Positions 24,774 through 35,261 of a DNA stretch of 64,000 nucleotides are shown piece by piece. The notes beneath the pieces are model-generated. The model worked only from the letters and a program-made list of their open reading frames with translations, made no database searches and was not told the DNA's origin. Both the position numbers and the translations under genes were made by a program. Numbering within the stretch: position 1 is the first letter of the stretch; every line of letters starts with the position of its first letter. Origin of the DNA: Strobilurus pachycystidiatus (taxonomy: Eukaryota > Basidiomycota > Agaricomycetes > Agaricales > Physalacriaceae); contig JAHLMK010000018.1 of NCBI GenBank assembly GCA_019915135.1, forward strand, positions 186,001 through 250,000, read 5' to 3'.

Positions 24774-25297
24774 CCAATCAGATCCAGGCATCTCGCGGCC
24801 TCTCTCGACCAATCAGTGACGAGCAGCTGTCATGGTTGACTCCAATTGGTCGGGGCTGCCCAATCACCGACTCGTTTCCCTCTTGGCTCTCGACGCGGTC
24901 GAGGTCAAGAGACTGCCCAATCAGATCGCCACACCACCGCCGCAGACAACAGTAAACGTTCAATGAAAACGTCGTGTTTGTGCTGCGGAGGAGACTCGAT
25001 ATCAATCTTGCGAGTAGTCAGTTGAATTTAGTGCAGCACGCGATTGGTCTGCATCGCCGGCGACAGCTTGAAAGTCGTGAGAGCGCCCACAACGGATAAC
25101 ACGCTTACCGTACCTGAAGCCGAGACAATTGTCTACTCACCAACGCCGATGTTTAGAATTGGTTACAGCTGAGTGCTAGAGCTAAAGTTCTAAACGGGTG
25201 ACAACGTTTTTCGGGATCCGCGCAGGCGACTCGGAAGACATGATCTTGATGCTCGTTCATGCGATTGGTCTACGTCGAAACCGACTAGGCCAATTGG
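24774..25297. promoter_or_regulatory. Cluster of CCAAT/ATTGG boxes
   Basis: At least nine CCAAT or ATTGG pentamers occur in 524 bp: 24774, 24809, 24842 (CCAATTGG), 24860, 24917, about 25043, about 25157, about 25264 and 25290 (CCAATTGG). The context GCGATTGGTCT appears twice, near 25040 and 25261. The cluster lies between divergent genes, the membrane-protein gene at 24305 (-) and the gene at 25462 (+), so it could be a shared promoter for a HAP/NF-Y type factor. That reading is inference. Confidence 0.4.
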
Positions 25298-25461
25298 GCA
25301 CAACAGTGGGCTTGACGCGTAGTGACTGATGACGAAGGAGGAAGAGCAAAAGCCCAAATCACGTGCACTTCCGAAGCGCCTTTGTTCAAGTTTGTTGTCG
25401 CCATCCATTGACTCGCCAATTTAAGTTTCAAATTCCTTCACCCACCAGTCCCACCGACTAC

Positions 25462-26798
25462 ATGAAAAATCGCACCATCATGCAGCCTGCTCTCCTCTCT
25501 GATATCTCAACTGTGTCAGACTCTTCTGAGTATCCACTCGAGACATTCAATATCCTAGAGGAAGACGATGAGGTCGGTCACCGCGCTGTATATCTTACTC
25601 CCCTTGACCGACTTATTGCCTCTTCTAGGGTCTTGACGGGTTGGAATTTCATCTTGGTCTGTATCGTGGTCGCATTGAGAAGTACCGCGGAACCGACTTG
25701 ATGACGACTCAAAGTGCGCTCACCAATAGAGCTTCCGCGCACCATGACTGACACGCAACAGTTCACTCTGACATCAAAGAGCTATTTGAAGACTGCGCTT
25801 GGGCACTATTACCGCCCGAAGATCTGCTAGAATCGATCGCAAAGCTCTGTCTTGACAATCGCGACCGTCAAACAACTCAGAGGACCTTATTTACGGAGGT
25901 GAGTCCAACGTCACGTATGTTCTCCGTGATGGCTCCGTGGTTTGACTGAATACACAAGGCAATTCTTCCGCGGGAGTTTCTATATGAGCTTATGCCTCTC
26001 GATCGAGGAGACTCAAAGCCTCCAATCTACGTCAAGGGCACGCGCTATGACTACCCATACAAGGACGTGCCTCCGATTCGATCGTCACTCCACCCATGTC
26101 TTGTCGTTCCCTCTCTCAACCGATACACCTGCCTCTCTCTGAACTACGCCCCGAACTCGGTAGCTAGCAGTCCAAGCGCCGAAAAGTTGCTCTTCAATAT
26201 TGCGATAACTCTGTATCTACCGGTCAACAGATCCTTCCTTCACGGCACATGGTTCGACTTTCCCTACCGTGGCCGGGCTGTCACTCGGGCTGATCCTGGT
26301 ACCGAGAAATGGCGCAAGCCAGCGTGTGCACCCGAAGTCGTTCGTGAGGTCACACCGGAACGTGATCTGGAAGACCCGCGGCTCCTAGCCAATCGCAGGA
26401 AGATGTTGCAGTACATGAAGGACAATAACGTTCGGGTGGAGGACGGTACACGGGGGCTCGACTTCGACATCATCCAGGAGCTGCCGTCAGAGAGGAAGAG
26501 GAGGCTCGCGGCTATTGATGCCCTTCAAATCGATCCCGAGGAACCGCCAGTGAAGCGTCGCGCCAGCAATCGAACAAAGCCTAGTAGTAAATCCACGGCG
26601 AAGAAATCGACACCTTTGTCTTCGTCTTCGTCTGGGCCCCCCATTCCTCCGACTTCTCCAAGGACTGTACACTCTCCCTTGCCCTCTGTGTTTTCGTCGA
26701 CTTCGATGTCGGACGATTCGTTGTCTGCGTCATCTGAACAGGCATCGGGTGGCCCTCGTAGATCCAAACGTACAAAGAAACCAGTGAACCGCAAGTAA
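25462..26798 (+). CDS. Hypothetical protein with a basic, probably nuclear, C-terminus
   Basis: Exons 25462-25572, 25629-25713, 25762-25898 and 25959-26798 give 390 residues; all three introns have clean GT/AG ends and keep the frame. The N-terminal part contains GLEFHLGLYRGRIEKYRG and LPPEDLLESIAKLCLDNRDR. The middle has HPCLVVPSLNRYTCLSLNYA and FHGTWFDFPYRGRAV-like segments that suggest a folded domain. The last about 110 residues are Ser/Pro-rich with basic clusters (KRRASNRTK, RRSKRTKKPVNRK) typical of nuclear signals. I do not recognise the family. An in-frame ATG at 25480 is an alternative start. Confidence 0.75.
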
Positions 26799-27126
26799 TA
26801 TCATACCTCATCATCCATACGTCACTATCGCTTTCGTTATACACTTTACACTACTCGCTTCTTCTGCACATTCCGTACTCTACTATCTTGCACGCTCTCC
26901 CTGCACTCATCGCTTTGCTGACTTCCTGTTCTTAACGGCGGTTATGATCATCGTGTCAGTCAAAGGTCAACAAACCGTGCGCGCAACGATTGACACATAA
27001 TCATGATTTCGCCTTCATTGATATAATAACCCGCGGATGTTCAGCTCGCATGCTAGTCTATAGTGATGTACATGCACCACCCCTTGGTAAGAAACCGAAA
27101 AGAGGTAACCTCAGACCATCTGACCA
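26799..27126. other. Convergent 3' ends; nothing else seen
   Basis: The gap between two genes facing each other. It should hold both 3' untranslated regions. No repeat or small gene stands out. Confidence 0.6.
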
Positions 27127-28626
27127 TCAAGCGCCGTCGAACTCTTCCCCAAAGACGAGGACACTGAGACTCGCAGCATCTCCCGTCAACATCCCCTTCA
27201 CACTCTCACTGTCTTCAGCCCATCCCACAGCATCCATCACCCGCTTTGCCACGTTCCTCTCCTCGTACCAGCCTTCCTTATCATAGGTAAAGTACTTATG
27301 TGTCGACGGGTCGCTGATAGTCCCACGGGAATCGTAAGAGTCAATCTGTTTAGGAGACAACGGATCCGGTGAACGGAGAAAATCTGCCTTTCTCCTACTA
27401 GGGGGAGTCGGGTCCTGCAGAGCATTGTCAACAAGATTGAAGATCTCACCCTGCGACATGGAACGCGGAAAAAGATTTGCCGACGCCATAATCAGGACAT
27501 CGCCCTCCTCTACTGCGACACTGGCCGTAAAAGGCTCTGCGGTGAGATACGGAGGTGTCTTGACTTTGGAAGAGAACTCTCCATTCTCTTCCCAGCCGAC
27601 CTTCTGCCTGACTTCCTTCGACCACTTCCACGGCGCAACCCCAAACACTCGAAGGGGGACCATACCCCACAGACGACCATTTTCATCGACGAGGTCCTTC
27701 TCCTCCGGATGCATCTCTTTGATTTTTTGTGCGTACCAGCCCTGCTGATCTCCGAACGTCTCAGCTTCATATTTGCCCTTCCTCCGCCGACCCAAAATGA
27801 CGCGCGCTTGGCCGGCATTTGCAATGTGAATCGCTTTAGCATTGGGATCGACAATTACTGCCAAGACTGAAGCGCCGCAGAACGCGGCGTCCAAGATGGG
27901 ATTATTGAACAGACCCGCAACATCGCTTTCAGAAGCTCCGTTCCATCGACGTGCCCAGCTCGCAGACGCGAGGTATGCGCTGAGATTAACCAGATCATCG
28001 TCAATGTCCAGGAAGAGCTGGCTCATCATTCTTTGTACTTCATCAAAAGTGGGATGACGTGCTTCCAGTCCATCGACGCCCGAATCAGACAGAGATTGAA
28101 GGGCGGATGGAGTATCTGGAGGTACAATGCCTCGCCATGTCGTTCGTAGGAGGTCGAAGAGCGACTGTCCGAGTCTTGTGGAAAGACGCGTGGTGAGCCA
28201 TTCCGTAGTGCGGTGACCAAAGTGGTTGTCGATGAGGAAGAAATTAGACGTTGTGTATCCGCTGATGATGTTTGTAGACGAGGTTGCATGCAAAGTTGAC
28301 ATGAGGGGCTCTCTGCAGACGACCACAAGTCAGACAAATTGATGCGCGAGCAAAGTCGCTGCTCCTTACTTTCCGACTACATGGCAATCCCACCTCCGCA
28401 CACCCAGCGTCAAGTTGTTGTATGATGAGTTGATCCACTCGGTCGGGTAGTCTTCTATAGATTCAATTTGCAGGTGCTACTTCATACTGAGTGGCGAAAG
28501 GAGAGAGCATTATCACTTACCCACGCTCTCTGAGTTGCTCTGAGGAAAGTCAAACCGGGAGATGGATCCAGCAGAGATTGCCGCGAGACATCTCCGGTAA
28601 ACGTTTCGGATTCGGAAGCGACGCAT
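27127..28626 (-). CDS. Mitochondrial PP2C-like protein with degenerate active site
   Basis: Exons 28521-28626, 28370-28454 and 27127-28312 give 458 residues. The N-terminus MRRFRIRNVYRRCLAAIS is Arg-rich without acids, like a mitochondrial presequence. The fold follows the PP2C/pyruvate dehydrogenase phosphatase (Ptc5-like) plan: DCHVVGKEPLM, FFLIDNHFGHRTTEWL in place of DGHGG, AFCGASVLAVIVDP, NAGQARVILGR in place of GDSRAVLG, RVFGVAPWKW in place of RAFGD, TPPYLTAEP, LIMASANLFP in place of ASDGLWE, and a final SLSVLVF in place of DDITVxVV. Several metal-binding Asp are thus missing while the scaffold is kept. A regulatory pseudophosphatase of mitochondrial matrix enzymes is the likely role, by inference. 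The first intron is 66 nt. Confidence 0.8.
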
Positions 28627-29079
28627 TACGGTCCACAGCAGCTGCAGCGTGCTTGATGGGGAGAACAAAGGCTGTTAAGGTAACGTCATTGCCTATACCC
28701 CCGAGGTTGATGCCATCACACGCGGACGCGGCCGCCACCTACAATGATCCTTAGACTAAAGTGTCAAATCTCGGTTATTAATGTACTGGTATAAACGATA
28801 CGGAACTGATGTTATGAACAAACTGGTACAATCTCCTTCCCGTTGATGTGAATGATCAATTCACCGTTCAGCTTGTTGATCTGTCGAGGGGCAAAACCAT
28901 TACCTTACCATCGACATGAAATGAGTTCGTGTTTGAGAAAAGCCCATCATCCCATGGGAAAGTAACTGGCATGCGTACTAGTAATACACGAGATGTACAT
29001 AAGCAAAGTTTTCAGAATTCTAGAAGGTCTGCCAGTGCTTGATATGATCCTTGAGTCGAGATAGTAGGTTGCAGGATTT
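28627..29079. other. Intergenic; nothing recognised
   Basis: Contains the upstream region of the PP2C-like gene and the 3' flank of the next minus-strand gene. No supported ORF. Confidence 0.5.
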
Positions 29080-30123
29080 TTATCCCATCGGCCACCTCTG
29101 AGCCCGTGACCACTGCCATCCCAACCGTGGCATATGGTCAGCGTCCACGGTTTCGTCATTGGGAGTGGCCGCCTCCGCAGTGAGAGTAGCATCGAGAGAA
29201 GCTATCTCCTCCTCGAGTGAGACAATGCATCTCCTAGCATCCGACAAGCATCGACGAGACTGGAGACAGGCCCCCGGAAGCTTCCGCATATGTTTGTCCG
29301 CTCCTGCCAAATTTGGACAGGCTGTGAGCGGGGCGTCGGTGAGTAAGGCGGGATATCCTGTCATGGGGAGGTACCTGTAGGATATATCTACCACTGGGTG
29401 AGGCACTCCAACCCATCCACCCAGTCAGTCCCGAGATATAGGGCATGCAAATTTGCGCCACTCAATTTTATCCCCTCAAATCTGACTAGCTCCGGGCGCT
29501 CGGCCGACGGTTTGGGCGGGAAGGCGGGGAGCGGGCTCGCCAACCGCCGGCTCAATGATGCGCATCCCCGCCCTCCACCACATACGATGGCGCCGGAGGG
29601 CATATCCCGCCTCTATGCGCCCTCAGAGCCAAAATACCGCCAAATTTAGTCAGATTTGATCCGCGGACAGAGCTTTGCCGTAGCTTCCGGGGGCCTCTGG
29701 AGACACAGCCTGAATGCAATCAACACATAACGATGTACGTATCGGATGCGTAAATGATCGCGATGAGCATCCCCAAGGTCACTAATTCGGTCTCGAATTC
29801 TATCCCAGAAGTTAGACAATGGCACAGAAAGTTATCACGACCACTCACAAGTCCAACCGCTCGAATCCTCTCAAGAAAATGCTGTACATCACGCGAGTCC
29901 TTCGACGAGCTGCCTCCTCGTGGAGACGCGATTGAGCGTGCTCGATCCGACTGGACGCCTCGGCAAGGACATATCCAGGCCAGAATCTGGGAACGAGCAG
30001 AAGATGGAGGACTGCCGCAGTGGCAACTGCGAGAGACAAGAATGGAGAGCGACTATTCATGAGAGCAAGAATATAGGCGCATAGCTGCACGGAGAAGTCT
30101 GTCTTGGACAGCGTACTCGGCAT
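29080..30123 (-). CDS. Small one-pass membrane/helical protein, family member 2
   Basis: Exons 29849-30123, 29739-29799 and 29080-29259 give 171 residues. The N-terminus MPSTLSKTDFSVQLC leads to a hydrophobic stretch (LSLAVATAAVLHLLLVP), then RFWPGYVLAEASSRIEHAQSRL, a charged helix ending FERLDL at the phase-2 intron, IRDRISDLGDAHRDHLRIRY, and a final helix RRCLSDARRCIVSLEEEI. Exon 1 is 275 nt, the same length as exon 1 of member 1. The second intron (29260-29738, 479 nt) contains a 429-bp MITE. Without the element and one target copy it would be 42 nt. The frame stays open across the long intron, so the gene may still work. Function unknown. Confidence 0.6.
29268..29696. mobile_element. hAT-like MITE, 429 bp
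   Basis: Terminal inverted repeats begin AGGCCCCCGGAAGCT at the left, with the exact reverse complement at the right end. Similarity continues to about 34 bp (28 matches). The 8-bp direct repeat CTGGAGAC flanks it at 29260-29267 and 29697-29704. An 8-bp target duplication is the hallmark of hAT superfamily elements. No coding capacity, so it is non-autonomous. It lies at the 3' end of intron 2 of the small membrane-protein gene on the minus strand. Confidence 0.85.
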
Positions 30124-31537
30124 ACTGGTCTTGCTGACAGTCTATTGTGGGTTGTGGAGAGCACTCGGTATATATACGGAGTGCAACAGAGATGGGGAAA
30201 TGAGGTCGAGTGAGAAAGATAATCATCTGAGATTTCGCGATCCACAGCACACAGCTCGAGCGTATGACCACTCCACCGGGTACGAAGCGTCGACGAAGCG
30301 ACCGAGCTGTCAGCCAGACCAAATGCAGGTAACCATGGGGATGAGAAAGAAAGCTGTTTGGTATGTCTGGGGATAACCTGGGTACTTGCGCACCTTATCG
30401 AGCCGAAGTAAGACCTAGAAATGAATGGGACAGCTGGCTGTACAATTAACGGAACGGAATGTCGTACAACGGCAACAGAAAGAGTCCTGAAGTGATGGTC
30501 CCATGATAGAAGTTCAGCGGTAACCATGACACCGACGAGCCCGAAAGTGTCGTGTACATTGAATGACATTCATACGCGGGACCACTATATGAAGACACAC
30601 AAGGTGAAGCAGTGCAGATAAACATCAGAAGGTTCTCGCCCAGCTGTGGGGTGGTGATAAGGGATACCACGGTGGTCATCCAAAGCCATTAGAGAAATCG
30701 TGAAGGGGTCGGGGGCCAGTGGCACTAAATAGAAGCAAGGCAGTGCATGATTGTGGCTCGAGCTGCCAGTTCGCCGTCCAGACCATTGGGCATTTCGAAC
30801 GTCAGCGATGAGGAACTGATGCTCGAAAGTGATCAGATTACAACAACGAACGATGATGACTTTCATGCATTGCATTCACCAGGTTCTGCAAAACCCATCC
30901 TGGTCCAGATGTTGCTATCAAATACAGCCGCAGCGCAGAACTATCTGTTGAAGGTTGCGGCTGGGAGTCATGCGCAGGTGCCAGGACGACATAGTAGCCG
31001 ATATCCGAAGTATACTGTGTGATGCGTGCCCTTCGGCTTCCCGTTGTCCACCGATGAGGCGTGCTGTGCCTTCTTCGACGGAGGGTCTTTCGACAAGTTA
31101 GTTCCAGATCCGGTGCTAGAGTCATTCGCACAAAGAAGGTTCTGGTCGATCACAGTCGAACATCAAAATAGTGGCGAATCAGAGAGCGCGAGGCCGTCTA
31201 GCAGTCAGACAGTCCAGCGCATACGGTGACCGTGTGAGTACTTGAGGAGTAGCTGGAGAGCGATGGCGCTATATTGAACTGTTGTACGTGGAGGTCAAGG
31301 TTGAACATAGGTTAGTGGTCACGATCACGTTCTTCGTGCAACGCGTGCGTGACCCCGAGCGGCGGGCCCTCACACTCAGGACAGAGGCAGGCTGCGGCGC
31401 ACGCGCAAAGGCCCTGAAATTACACGATTCAGATATCAATCCCACTTTTGGTCTTGTACTGTACCTTGAAAGAACTTGAAAAGTTTGGAACAATGGGAAA
31501 CACAAAAAAAAGAAAACGACGTGCGCTTTAAAAAGTA
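30124..31537. other. Gene-poor; contains a possible family relic
   Basis: No intact gene seen. Apart from the possible membrane-protein relic at 30838-30975 (-), open frames are short and without motifs. Confidence 0.45.
30838..30975 (-). pseudogene. Possible relic of the small membrane-protein family
   Basis: A minus-strand segment reads LRLYLIATSGPGWVLQNLV and then NAMHESHH before a stop. It resembles the LLVPRFWPGYVLAEASSRI block of family member 2 in position of the hydrophobic run, Pro-Gly, Val-Leu and the following helix. The Trp-Pro pair is not kept, and no partner exons were found. The match is short and could be chance. Confidence 0.25.
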
Positions 31538-31619
31538 CTGCCCCAGTGAGGCTCGAACTCACGACCTTCCGATTGTGGAAGTAACAGTCGGACGCTGTAA
31601 CCAACTCAGCCATGGGGCA
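31538..31619 (-). tRNA. tRNA-Asn(GTT) with an 8-nt intron
   Basis: On the minus strand the acceptor TGCCCCA pairs perfectly with TGGGGCA, discriminator G. The D stem is GCTG/CAGC, the anticodon stem T-C-C-G-A with T-C-G-G-A, the anticodon GTT, and the T arm GTGAG-TTCGAGC-CTCAC. The loop holds 8 extra bases (CTTCCACA) at the canonical 37/38 intron site. A Pol III T-run follows just downstream (31531-31534 on the plus strand as AAAA). Confidence 0.93.
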
Positions 31620-32843
31620 TACATTGTGTTTCTTTTCTTAAAACTAAGTCGCAAAAGCAGTACCATCTGAACGGAAAGAATCGAATAATGATGCTTGCTG
31701 CCTCCCAGGCGGCGGCGGTCGCCATTGCCCCATGACAATACTCCGGCTAGGCTATCCACATATCGTGCGACAGAGATCTGTCAACGTCCGCTCAGCACCT
31801 CGACCAATGTTTGTGCCCGAAATGCTTCCGCTCAGTATGGTCAATTGATTCTTCGTCTGTTTTGCTCCGCTTCTGTCACCGCAGCATGATTGGTAGAGCG
31901 TCTCTGCGCTTGGGAAAGACCAACAGACAGACAATGTCCTCAACTTTCCCCTCCTGTGACCTCGGCCTCAGCTAATCAACTCTCTATTATCTGCTGCTAG
32001 GACGCCCTGTACCTACATGCGGACGATTTTGTCTGATCAACACATATGTGTAGCTCAGCAGCCATATGTCCACCTCTGGCCTTGCAGGATCTCAGAACTG
32101 TGCATTCAGCTACCACCCTGCTCGTGTTCCTCGTTGTCGTGCATCCTCATTACCCTTTCCCTCTTTCCGGATTCATCGCGCTGATTGGCGTCTTTCGTTG
32201 GTCGGCTGTGCTTTAGCAGTCATACTACTTTGTGGAATCGATGCCCTTGTGCGACTCCTGGAACTGCGGCAAAGCAGGCTCAAGCGGACGATTTTCCTGG
32301 TTGTTCGAGTTCACTCGCCCCATCGAATACATATGTCCCGCGTATGAACGCTGCTACACGGCTTATCGTTTTCGGCGCGCCCAATTGGTGTCAGTCAGTG
32401 GTCGGTGAATTCTTCGGGCTCGATTGTCGTCTACTTACTCATGGTTGTCGTATCTGATCAATCTCCTCTTCCTTGGCCTTGCAGTGATCAGTCCTTCCAT
32501 GTCAGTTTTCAGCACACATGCCAACCGATGGTGATATCGTCCTGAACGCGACAATTGTCGTCTGTCGTTGATGTCAGGCTTCTCTACCGGCGAAAGGATG
32601 TAATTGTTCAGCTTACGGACTCATGGTTGATATTGGCCAGAACCGCGTTTCACGACCTGTCTGAGTTGTGGTTCGATGAACCAAGGACCGAGTCTCGACT
32701 CACATGGCCGATATTGAGCACTGTGGCCGACGTATATGCGCTATAGCCCTGAAATGAACTTCGGACACGATACTTGAATGTGCAAAATGGCGAATCCCGA
32801 AGTAACGTACTAAAGTCTCGGGGTTGGCTCATTCATGCCGAGT
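31620..32843. other. Intergenic; nothing recognised
   Basis: Short frames only. One at 32066-32347 (+) has a hydrophobic stretch (LVGCALAVILLCGIDALV) but no other support. Confidence 0.45.
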
Positions 32844-33173
32844 TTAGAACAATCCAACTCCATTCCTTCTCAAAGTTGATGCAGGTTGTTCGAATGGAAC
32901 AGGTTGCCCGTTGGAGTACAATGTAGCGTCGGGGATAGTAAGTATGAAGATCACAACTCGGCCGATGTCCTCAGGGCCGACGTTAGGCCACACAATCAGG
33001 TTATTGTTGAGGCCAGGCACGAAAGCACAATGTCCAAGGGCGGGACAATTGCAGCGGCACGCGGTCCGATTGAATAGAGAGGCTAGAATGGGAAGAAGGG
33101 CGGGGAGCAACAGGTATCGTGTCAACGAAGATAATAAGCAGACGAGGAGAATTGCGCGGAACGTAGTCGCCAT
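32844..33173 (-). CDS. Possible small hydrophobic protein, unknown
   Basis: A single-exon frame of 109 residues from the ATG at 33173. It begins MATTFRAILLVCLLSSL, has a second hydrophobic stretch (YLLLPALLPILASLF), then a small Cys cluster TACRCNCPALGHC and a hydrophilic tail. The first segment could be a signal peptide. In-frame ATGs upstream (33197, 33224) are alternatives. No family recognised, and the length is modest, so it may not be a gene. Confidence 0.4.
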   Translation of the reverse strand: MATTFRAILLVCLLSSLTRYLLLPALLPILASLFNRTACRCNCPALGHCAFVPGLNNNLIVWPNVGPEDIGRVVIFILTIPDATLYSNGQPVPFEQPASTLRRNGVGLF

Positions 33174-33479
33174 GGGCAGCCATCGGGCATGCAGCATGAA
33201 GGCCAGGGTGGTCTCTCTGGCCATGGAGACCGTATTGTACAACAGAACAGGCCATTGTTCGTCGGGACGATCTGCCCGAATGGGTGTTTTGGCCTGTTTG
33301 CGTGCAACTTGCTATTGTGCGCGAAGTATAAGATGATGGGCGGGGCCATGCTGGTAGCTCCCCATCGAGCTGTGCTCCTATCCTCCCATTAATTCTCTCC
33401 TCCACGTTTCTAACGGTGCGTATTCTCAGATCGCCGCCAAGCACTGTGCTGACGATGAACAGACCACTGCATCATCATC

Positions 33480-34337
33480 ATGTCCCGCGCACGCTCTGCC
33501 ACGTTCACCGCCTCCATCAGCTCTTGGGCATCTTCTGTCCGGCCAGGCTCTCCAGCGCCTCTGTCGCCGTCGTCCGCTGTGTTGCCCGTCACGCCGGCCA
33601 CTAGCAAATCCGTCTATACCCCGTCATCGGCGCATCAGTTCGATCTGACAGCGCTGGGCTACACATCGGTCTTTGTAAAGCTGCCAACGACACCTTCCCC
33701 ACCCCCCTACCTTCTTAACAATAACGACAATTACAGCTACCCTACTCCCGACTTTAATCTCTCCGATAACAATAATCTCGACAATAACAATAAGGACTCG
33801 GAGACGCCATGTGTCACGCGTGTTCCAAAGGACAATAAGGCCATCCCGGATATAATCCCCGCCACTCCATCTCAAGTCTCCAGACCACCTCGCAATCCTC
33901 TCGCAGGCGTCTTCTCTCGCAAACGATCCAAGAGCATGTCGCACCACGTCGTTCCCGCGAAATCATCCAAGGCGAAGCGCCAACACCAGCACCAGCAGCT
34001 TCCGCCTGCCCTCATGAACGAGCTCCTGCTCCTTCAATTCACGTCCGGTGGCAAGCTCGAGAAGCACATTGCCCGCGCCGTCGAGAATGGCGCCATTGCC
34101 GACGGGAAGGGTGGCGTCTGGTGGGATGAGGAGGAGAAGATGGAGTACCAGTCCCTCGTTCCCCAGCAGACCCTACACTCGTCAAAGGACAAGAAGAAGC
34201 GTCCCGCTCCTTTGAACCTCGCGCGCCAGGAGTTCATCGACGCGTCTTTCACACCCGTTGGCCCTCCTCCATCCGCTCCCATCCCTGTTCAGAAAAAGCC
34301 TGGCAAGATGAGAGCATTCTTTTCTCGCGCCGGTTAG
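33480..34337 (+). CDS. Hypothetical low-complexity protein
   Basis: Single exon of 285 residues from ATG 33480. Ser/Pro/Ala-rich N-terminus, an Asn-rich stretch at about residues 79-104 (with Asp and Ser), a basic patch SRKRSKSMSHH (about 146-156), then a more folded-looking part: MNELLLLQFTSGGKLEKHI and GGVWWDEEEKMEYQSL (about 178-225). It ends with PGKMRAFFSRAG. The LLQFTSGG and WWDEEEE-EY blocks look like a conserved core. I do not recognise a function. Codon use is strongly C-ending and regular, which supports a real gene. Confidence 0.75.
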   Translation: MSRARSATFTASISSWASSVRPGSPAPLSPSSAVLPVTPATSKSVYTPSSAHQFDLTALGYTSVFVKLPTTPSPPPYLLNNNDNYSYPTPDFNLSDNNNLDNNNKDSETPCVTRVPKDNKAIPDIIPATPSQVSRPPRNPLAGVFSRKRSKSMSHHVVPAKSSKAKRQHQHQQLPPALMNELLLLQFTSGGKLEKHIARAVENGAIADGKGGVWWDEEEKMEYQSLVPQQTLHSSKDKKKRPAPLNLARQEFIDASFTPVGPPPSAPIPVQKKPGKMRAFFSRAG

Positions 34338-34677
34338 GTATGTCAACTTGCTTAACACTGTTTAATCTTTCTCTTACTGTTCTTCCCAGAGCGCTGACGT
34401 ACCCACTCCCCTGCTCGGACCACGCCTCGCCACTCCGAGCGTCCACTCTTTACCGCGCTTCATCATGCCCTATGTCTTATGCCACGCTCCACCTATACCC
34501 TCGCGCGACCATCACCATCAACTGTATCAATACCATCATCTGTAGCCCTACTCTAATTGTTTCTTGTCAATGTACAACGTCGCATGCGCTGTATATTTGA
34601 AATAAACACGTTTTGTGCATTCTCTTGATCGATGTTTTTCGTTTGAGGACATCTCACTTACATAATCTTATAATCGC
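34338..34677. other. 3' flank; nothing else seen
   Basis: Probably the 3' untranslated region of the gene ending at 34337; AATAAA occurs near 34600. Confidence 0.5.
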
Positions 34678-34992
34678 TTCGATCGCGTGTGATCGGTGGT
34701 CGCGTATTTGAGCACTACTTGTGTGGCGCAACTCAATTGGTGGAAGGCTGAGAGCAGACGCGGCTCCGCTGTCTGCCTCTCAAGTTTATCTTGCATCATA
34801 GTTAAAGAAACTTGACTGCGGGCTTCATTATTGTTTCGATCGCGTGTGATCGGAGGTCGCGTACTCGACTGTTCAACTGCTTGTGTGGCGTAACTTGATT
34901 CATGGAAAGCTGAGAGCACCCGCTGTCCAATGTCTGTCCGACTCTGTCACTCGAGTATATCTTGTTCAGAGTCAAATAGACTCGGCTGTGGG
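34678..34992. repeat. Two diverged 157-bp tandem repeats
   Basis: Two copies begin TTCGATCGCGTGTGATCGG at 34678 and 34835. Shared blocks follow at matching distances (GAGGTCGCGTA or GTGGTCGCGTA, CTTGTGTGGCG, GCTGAGAGCA, then ATCTTG about 120 bp in). The copies differ at many positions, so the duplication is old. The start of each holds the near-palindrome GATCGCGTGTGATCG. No coding capacity. Confidence 0.7.
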
Positions 34993-35090
34993 CTCGCTTC
35001 TTGCCAAACGTTCAATGTCCAAGTTTCATTGATCGATGCTCCTCCTCGTCCCTCTGCAAAAAGAGATGCAGTACTTGGCGAGGCGATAGA

Positions 35091-35172
35091 TTCCCTCTAG
35101 CCGATTTGAACGACTGGCCTCATCATGCACTCTTCGTACTAGTGATGCGCTCTACCGCTGAGCTAAGAGGGA
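35091..35172 (-). tRNA. tRNA-Thr(AGT) with a 10-nt intron
   Basis: On the minus strand the acceptor TCCCTCT pairs perfectly with AGAGGGA, discriminator A. The D stem is GCTC/GAGC, the anticodon stem CATCA/TGATG, the anticodon AGT, and the T arm AGTCG-TTCAAAT-CGGCT (one G-T). The anticodon loop carries 10 extra bases (CGAAGAGTGC) at the 37/38 site. A run of T follows about 30 nt downstream. It lies close to the 3' end of the tsc10-like gene, same strand. Confidence 0.92.
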
Positions 35173-35261
35173 TGTATATCTCTCATCAGTGCGTCGAATC
35201 GTTTTGGCTGCAATCAAGAAGTTTTGATGCTATGTAGAACATCCCGGACTCTCAGAAGAAA

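Noticed and set aside
32844..33173. Membership of the hydrophobic ORF in the small membrane-protein family
   Set aside because: It lacks the Trp-Pro motif, the helical tail and the phase-2 intron.
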